Source: an uncultured Lachnospiraceae bacterium
GTDB taxonomy: Bacteria > Bacillota > Clostridia > Lachnospirales > Lachnospiraceae
Direction: 5' to 3'
DNA length: 64,000 bases
Assembly (NCBI GenBank): GCA_910584205.1
Contig: CAJUAA010000004.1
Span: 62,001-126,000, forward strand
The notes beneath the pieces were generated by a model that saw only the letters and a program-made list of their open reading frames with translations, did not search any database and was not told the DNA's origin. The position numbers were made by a program, and so were the translations under genes. Shown here one piece after another: positions 59,577-64,000 of the stretch. Numbering within the stretch: position 1 is the first letter of the stretch; every line of letters starts with the position of its first letter.

Positions 59577-60572
59577 CTAATTGTTCAAAGCTGACAGAAA
59601 GCTCTGCATCTCCTCGTACAAAGTTCCCCGTTCGCTGCAGCCCAGAATGACCGCCACATACCGCTCTCCCTCTGCGTCTTCAAAAAGCTGCACCAGACAG
59701 GACATGGCCGCCTTGGTGGTGCCGGTCTTTCCTCCCGACGCCTTTACACCCTCAGGAACTGTTACATCGCCCTTTGTAAACAGGTTCGAGCTTGGCCAGG
59801 ACACCGGTACGGACGTTCCGTCCGCAGCCAGATAGGAATCCTCATACAGCGGTACGCTGAGCATCTCCAGAAATTCATCATACTTCATCGCTTCCTGAAA
59901 CATCAGGTAGAGATCATATGCCGTCGTATAGTGTTCTTCATCATGCAGGCCGTTGGGATTGACAAAATGCGTATTGGTCGCCCCTATGGCGTGGGCTTTG
60001 TCGTTCATCATGCCCACGAAGGTGTCAATGTCTCCGCCGACCTTCTCCGCGATCGCGTTGGCCGCATCGTTGGCGGACACCGTCAAAAGGGCATACAAAA
60101 GCTGCCGAAGAGTCAGCACGTCGCCTTCCTTCAGCTTCGCTGTCGACACCCCGCTTTCATGAAATGTGATCGCCTCTTTGCTCACGGCCGTCTGGTCGTC
60201 CAGACTCCCGCTCCCGTGTTCGAGAGCCACCAGCGCGGTCATAATCTTGGTCGTGCTGGCCGGATATACTCTGGTATGTATGTTCTTCGCATACAGGATT
60301 TCTTTGGTATCCAGATTGAAAAAACATGCGGCAAGCGCATCCGTAATGTCCGTATCCAGCGCCGACACATCCTCGCCGGCAACGCACAGGTCCTCCGCAA
60401 AATAGGAAATATCATACTCCTGGGACTGTTCCTGTATTCCAAGGCCGGGCTGGTCCACTGCAAACCCGTCTTCCAGTTTCTCCCCCCATGAGCACCCGCT
60501 CAGGGATCCGCAGCAGACCAGCGCCGCCAGCAGCAGGCTGAACCGTCTTCGGCCTTTACTTGTACATCTCAC
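59577..60572 (-). CDS. PBP5-type D-alanyl-D-alanine carboxypeptidase, probable lipoprotein
   Basis: 331 residues. Serine-peptidase S11 motifs: STTK (106-109), SAN (166-168) and GGKTGTT. The N terminus carries a signal peptide with lipobox LSGC (Cys27), so the enzyme is probably lipid-anchored rather than held by the C-terminal helix of usual PBP5. The domain after KTG is short. The start is a GTG at 60572 inside mgsA (17-base overlap), with GGAG four bases upstream. It ends the rod-shape operon. Confidence 0.92.
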   Translation of the reverse strand: MRCTSKGRRRFSLLLAALVCCGSLSGCSWGEKLEDGFAVDQPGLGIQEQSQEYDISYFAEDLCVAGEDVSALDTDITDALAACFFNLDTKEILYAKNIHTRVYPASTTKIMTALVALEHGSGSLDDQTAVSKEAITFHESGVSTAKLKEGDVLTLRQLLYALLTVSANDAANAIAEKVGGDIDTFVGMMNDKAHAIGATNTHFVNPNGLHDEEHYTTAYDLYLMFQEAMKYDEFLEMLSVPLYEDSYLAADGTSVPVSWPSSNLFTKGDVTVPEGVKASGGKTGTTKAAMSCLVQLFEDAEGERYVAVILGCSERGTLYEEMQSFLSALNN

Positions 60573-60951
60573 GCCACTCCATATCTCCTCTGTCCAGTGA
60601 TTTTATAAGCAGCTCCGCGGTCGCAAGATTCGTTGCGATGGGTATATTGTGTACATCACACAGATGTACCACATTATTGACATCCGGCTCATGCCGCTTA
60701 GGCTGAATCGGGTCGCGCAGAAAGATGACCAGGTCGATCTGATTATGTTCGATCTGGGCACCAAGCTGCTGTTCCCCTCCCAGATGCCCTGCCAGAAACT
60801 TGTGAACACTTAAATTTGCAACCTCTTCAATTAAACGTCCAGTGGTTCCTGTTGCATATAACTCGTTTTTACAGAGAATTCCCCTGTAAGCGATACAAAA
60901 ATTCTGCATCAGTACTTTTTTCGCATCATGTGCAATCAATCCAATATTCAT
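60556..60951 (-). CDS. mgsA: Methylglyoxal synthase
   Basis: 131 residues. NIGLIAHDAKKVLM, ATGTTGRLIEE, GGEQQLGAQI and VIFLRDPIQPKRHEPDV show the phosphate-binding and catalytic Asp sites. It turns dihydroxyacetone phosphate into methylglyoxal, a by-pass when phosphate is short. Its place directly after rodA is a recurring arrangement in Lachnospiraceae. AAGGGGG precedes the ATG. Confidence 0.97.
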   Translation of the reverse strand: MNIGLIAHDAKKVLMQNFCIAYRGILCKNELYATGTTGRLIEEVANLSVHKFLAGHLGGEQQLGAQIEHNQIDLVIFLRDPIQPKRHEPDVNNVVHLCDVHNIPIATNLATAELLIKSLDRGDMEWREMYK

Positions 60952-60968
60952 GGTTTTGAACCCCCTTG

Positions 60969-62072
60969 TTAATATTTTTTAGGTTGAAGCCCGACATTTA
61001 AAACAATACCTATCCCCATATACAGCATAACAAGTGATGTGAGGCCATAACTGACAAACGGAAGCGGCATCCCCGTATTGGGCATCAGCCCCGTCGCTAC
61101 ACTTATATTGACAAGACTCTGAAAGGCGATCAGGCCGCCGAAACCGCAGCAGATGATCGTCCCCTCCTGATCCCGTGCATTCCTTCCAATCCACAGACAT
61201 TCCATCACGATCAGGGCCAGCAGTATGATGACTGCCGCACAGCCGATAAATCCCAGTTCCTCTCCTGTGACTGCAAAGATAAAGTCTGTCTGCGGTTCCA
61301 CGATAAAGTTCCCGTTCTTCACGGATGATATATCATTGTTATACAGCCCTTTTCCGTAGAGCTGCCCGGACCCTATGGCGATGATGGAATTCTGCTGCTG
61401 ATACGCATCGTCCGCGTATTCCGCCGGATTCAGCCATGCCATGATCCTCGTAAACTGATAATGATCCAGTATCTCCTGCCCTTCCTGCATAATCAGGTTT
61501 ATAAATATAATAGCAGAAGGGATCAAAATTGCAAGTACTGTTCCAATAATTTTATAACTTAACCCTCCAATATAGATCAAAATGCAGAATATAAACGCAA
61601 TAGTGATCGTCGCAGACAGATGAGGCTGTTCCTTGACCAGATAAAGCGGAATCAGAATCAGTACCCCGGAAGCCAGAAGCGTCTTCCAGTTATTGATGGA
61701 TTCCCTGTACTTTGTGAAAAATCTGGCAAAGAACAGAATCAGCAGAAGCTTGGTAAGCTCGGAGGGCTGAAAACGCATAAAGCCCAGATCCAGCCACCGT
61801 CTGGCGCCGTTTACCTTTGTACCCGCCAGCTGCACCGCCAGCAGAAGGCCCAGATTGACCAGATAGATCAGCCACCATGCATTCATCATGATCCGGTAAT
61901 CCACCAGCGCGAATACCAGCATGGCGAAACTTCCCAGCACCATTCCCGCCAGCTGCTGGCTCTGATATTCCGCCTTTGCACTTCCGACCACCAGGATCCC
62001 CAGGATCGTGATCGCATATACAAACACCACTAAACGCAGTTTAAAATCCCGCAGTTGATACTGCCTGAACAT
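60969..62072 (-). CDS. rodA: Peptidoglycan polymerase RodA (SEDS family)
   Basis: 367 residues and about ten membrane helices. GARRWLDLGFMRFQPSELTKL, KEQPHLSATI and the C-terminal TGLMPNTGMPLPFVSYG are SEDS signatures. It polymerises glycan strands with PBP2, whose gene ends at the window's right edge in the same operon. AGGTG precedes the ATG. Confidence 0.96.
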   Translation of the reverse strand: MFRQYQLRDFKLRLVVFVYAITILGILVVGSAKAEYQSQQLAGMVLGSFAMLVFALVDYRIMMNAWWLIYLVNLGLLLAVQLAGTKVNGARRWLDLGFMRFQPSELTKLLLILFFARFFTKYRESINNWKTLLASGVLILIPLYLVKEQPHLSATITIAFIFCILIYIGGLSYKIIGTVLAILIPSAIIFINLIMQEGQEILDHYQFTRIMAWLNPAEYADDAYQQQNSIIAIGSGQLYGKGLYNNDISSVKNGNFIVEPQTDFIFAVTGEELGFIGCAAVIILLALIVMECLWIGRNARDQEGTIICCGFGGLIAFQSLVNISVATGLMPNTGMPLPFVSYGLTSLVMLYMGIGIVLNVGLQPKKY

Positions 62073-62089
62073 ATTTCACCTGATTTCTA

Positions 62090-62359
62090 CTATCTTTTTC
62101 TCATATCCTTTACCGGAATATTGGCACAGAGCACCGGAACCGTGCCGTTGCCTCCTTCCGATTCCGTCTGTGTGATCTGGATATCCAGCCCTTCACTGTC
62201 GATCTCCATATATTTGGTAATCACTTTGATAATATCATTTTTGATCGCTTCCATAATCTCCGGAGAGCAGTTCGCCCTGTCTGAGATCAAAAGCAGCTTC
62301 AGACGGTCTTTTGCAACTTCCCCTGAATTCTTCTTCCGAAAGAAATCCATGAACGCCAT
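62090..62359 (-). CDS. minE: Cell division topological specificity factor MinE
   Basis: 89 residues. MAFMDFFRKKNSGEVAKDRLKLLLISDR is the MinE opening (membrane and MinD-binding part), followed by the dimer domain. It makes MinCD oscillate between cell poles. It stands in the order minC-minD-minE. Confidence 0.95.
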   Translation of the reverse strand: MAFMDFFRKKNSGEVAKDRLKLLLISDRANCSPEIMEAIKNDIIKVITKYMEIDSEGLDIQITQTESEGGNGTVPVLCANIPVKDMRKR

Positions 62360-62374
62360 ATCCTTGCCCCCCTC

Positions 62375-63160
62375 TTATTTGAACAGTTTCTTCAGTTTGC
62401 CGAAAAATCCGCTCTTTATCTTCAGATCCAGAAACGGAACTTCCTCTCCCAGGACCCGATGGCAGATATTCTCATAGGCCTGTCCCGCCAGAGAGCTGTC
62501 ACCCACACAGGGTTCTCCCTGGTTTGTGGAGATGACGACGCTCTCGTCGTCCGGCACTGCTCCGATCAGATCGATGGCGAGAATCTCCACCACGTCGTCC
62601 ATGGACATCATATTCCCGCTCTCCACCATATCCATACGGATCCGGTTCACGATCAGCTCTGACTTCCTGATATCGTTGGCTTCCAGAAGGCCGATGATCC
62701 GGTCTGCGTCGCGGATGGCGGATACCTCCGGCGTTGTGACGATCAGCGCGCGGTCCGCAGCCGCGATGGCATTTTTGAATCCCTGCTCGATGCCTGCCGG
62801 GCAGTCCAGCAGTATGTAATCGAACTCGCTGCGGAGTTCGTCGATCAGCTTGACCATCTGTTCCGGGCTCACCGCGGTCTTGTCTCTGGTCTGTGCCGAA
62901 GGAAGCAGGTACAGGTTCGGATACCGCTTGTCCTTGATCAGCGCCTGCTTAATCCTGCAGTTTCCTTCCACCACATCCACCAGATTGTACACAATGCGGT
63001 TTTCCAGGCCCATGACCACATCCAGATTCCGCAGCCCGATATCCGTATCGATCAGAACCACTTTCTGATCCAGTTTTGCAAGTCCGGTTCCGACATTGGC
63101 CGTTGTGGTCGTCTTCCCAACGCCGCCCTTCCCAGATGTTATAACAATTACTTCGCTCAT
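62375..63160 (-). CDS. minD: Septum-site ATPase MinD
   Basis: 261 residues. Deviant Walker A KGGVGKTT (11-18), IDTDIGLRNLDVVMGLENRIVYN and YILLDCPAGIEQGF. The C-terminal amphipathic helix (GFFGKLKKLFK) targets membrane. GAGGAAAGG precedes the ATG. Confidence 0.97.
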   Translation of the reverse strand: MSEVIVITSGKGGVGKTTTTANVGTGLAKLDQKVVLIDTDIGLRNLDVVMGLENRIVYNLVDVVEGNCRIKQALIKDKRYPNLYLLPSAQTRDKTAVSPEQMVKLIDELRSEFDYILLDCPAGIEQGFKNAIAAADRALIVTTPEVSAIRDADRIIGLLEANDIRKSELIVNRIRMDMVESGNMMSMDDVVEILAIDLIGAVPDDESVVISTNQGEPCVGDSSLAGQAYENICHRVLGEEVPFLDLKIKSGFFGKLKKLFK

Positions 63161-63215
63161 ATCCTTTCCTCCAACCTTTCCCGTCGTTTCCTCGGAATCT
63201 GTGACTGTGTTCTTT

Positions 63216-63890
63216 TCAGATCCGGATGTCGTTAATTACTTCTTTTGTAATCGGCTCCATATAAATGTTACCATCCTCCACATAGGCGATCATGGGGCCT
63301 TTTTCATTCCCCTTTATATGGATCGGACCGTCCGCAGACCGGGCAATCGCATCCGCGATCCGTATCTGCATCGGTATCATGTTCAGAGCCGCCACGAACG
63401 AATCCTCGTTTCCCGCGGCCCCCGCATGAACGGTCCCCTTCAGCGCACCAAGCACCACCACATTTCCCTTGGACACGATGGTCGCTCCTGGATTTACATC
63501 CCCCAGGATGATAATACTTGTCTCCGACTCCAGCACCTGTCCGGACCGGAGCGTCCCTTTATAAAACCTGCCGTTGTTGGAATTCCGCTCATGCTGCCGT
63601 TCTTCCACCACCTGCTTCATAAAGGATTCCTTCAGCGCGTCCTGCTCCAGCACACACAGGATCTCCAGGGAAGCATTCTCCTGTATCACCTGAATCACCT
63701 CCAGCTGCTCCTCCCGGCTCAGCCTGCGGCCGTCGAAGGCCAGCGCCATCTGCGCGTTCTGAAAGAAATCCGAAGAAGCCCTGAATTTCTCCGCAATGTC
63801 CTTCAGAAGATCACAAAACGGTATGTTTCTGTCCAGTAACAGGGTAATGCCGTATTTATTGCTCTTAATCACAACTGTCTGCTGCTTCAT
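63216..63890 (-). CDS. minC: Septum-site inhibitor MinC
   Basis: 224 residues: N-terminal FtsZ-inhibiting domain (1-105) and C-terminal beta-helix (about 112-210, GTLRSGQVLESETSIIILGDVNPGA). The SD GGAG lies on the stop codon of the upstream PBP2 gene. Confidence 0.95.
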   Translation of the reverse strand: MKQQTVVIKSNKYGITLLLDRNIPFCDLLKDIAEKFRASSDFFQNAQMALAFDGRRLSREEQLEVIQVIQENASLEILCVLEQDALKESFMKQVVEERQHERNSNNGRFYKGTLRSGQVLESETSIIILGDVNPGATIVSKGNVVVLGALKGTVHAGAAGNEDSFVAALNMIPMQIRIADAIARSADGPIHIKGNEKGPMIAYVEDGNIYMEPITKEVINDIRI

Positions 63891-63899
63891 CTCTGTCTC

Positions 63900-64000
63900 C
63901 TAATCATTGATTACGGATGTTGTCGCTTCCGACGCGGTTCCTGTCAACAGTTCTTCCTTATCCGCAAGCCCGAAATAATACTGGAAAATATCGGCTGCCA
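63900..64000 (-). CDS. mrdA: C-terminal end of penicillin-binding protein 2 (cut by window edge)
   Basis: Only 32 codons and a TAG are visible (AADIFQYYFGLADKEELLTG ... SVIND). The IFQYYFG helix and the position directly before minC-minD-minE-rodA indicate the PBP2 transpeptidase of the elongation complex. The identification rests mostly on neighbours. Confidence 0.6.
   Translation of the reverse strand, partial: AADIFQYYFGLADKEELLTGTASEATTSVIND

Overview
The window looks like chromosomal DNA of a spore-former-lineage, gut-type member of the Clostridia, most likely Lachnospiraceae. The GC content is roughly in the low-to-mid 50s by eye. The placement rests on gene content: the sporulation block yqfC-yqfD-phoH-ybeY, a SpoVB-type flippase and a BofC-like protein, minCDE joined to rodA and mgsA behind a PBP2 gene, an electron-bifurcating Nfn pair, and VanG-type cell-wall enzymes. 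I saw no rRNA, tRNA, CRISPR array, transposase or prophage gene. Coding density is very high, no gap exceeds 300 bases, and most genes lie on the minus strand in tightly coupled operons with many ATGA-type overlaps.

Layout. 0.0-5.2 kb: F-type ATP synthase operon (atpB-E-F-[H+A fused]-G-D), divergent from lexA. 5.9-9.7 kb: four-gene operon of response regulator, histidine kinase, an unknown membrane protein and a VanY-like carboxypeptidase. 9.8-12.1 kb: an AT-rich orphan and an ECF sigma/anti-sigma pair with a recognisable self-directed promoter. 12.3-14.7 kb: flotillin and a lipoprotein. 14.8-21.5 kb: a large unknown protein downstream of coaD, rsmD, a 5-formyl-THF cyclo-ligase/ProA fusion, a DUF896 protein and proB. 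21.6-27.1 kb: BofC-like protein, SpoVB/MurJ-family flippase, ybeY, phoH, yqfD, yqfC and a small Nif11-like protein. 27.2-35.3 kb: NhaC antiporter, VanT-like racemase and VanG-like ligase, a PflX-type radical SAM protein, an HD hydrolase, an AI-2E-family permease and a DHH phosphoesterase with a PGDYG-like tail.

35.4-43.9 kb: malic enzyme, a VanS/VanR-like two-component system, a nitroreductase-DUF1266-DUF2185 fusion, rlmH, a zinc-ribbon membrane protein and nfnBA. 44.0-50.4 kb: a zinc-ribbon/chitobiase-repeat protein, ftsK/spoIIIE, an HPr without the regulatory serine, cstA and its partner gene. 50.5-59.5 kb: a 1033-residue TIR-coiled-coil-SEL1 protein, rluD, lspA, aroB, sepF, a YggS-family protein, a HlyD-like adaptor and a small P-loop protein. 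59.6-64.0 kb: a PBP5-type lipoprotein carboxypeptidase, mgsA, rodA, minE, minD, minC and the 3' end of the PBP2 gene.

Themes. Envelope building and division dominate: D-Ala/D-Ser precursor supply, carboxypeptidases, two VanRS-like sensors, flippase, RodA/PBP2, Min, SepF and FtsK. The most unusual items are two apparent gene fusions (delta-alpha of ATP synthase; cyclo-ligase-ProA), scattered VanG-type parts without VanX/VanXY/VanW, and the TIR-SEL1 protein whose 36-residue repeats alternate as a 72-residue unit. All functional calls come from reading the sequence and remembered family motifs; no database search was run.
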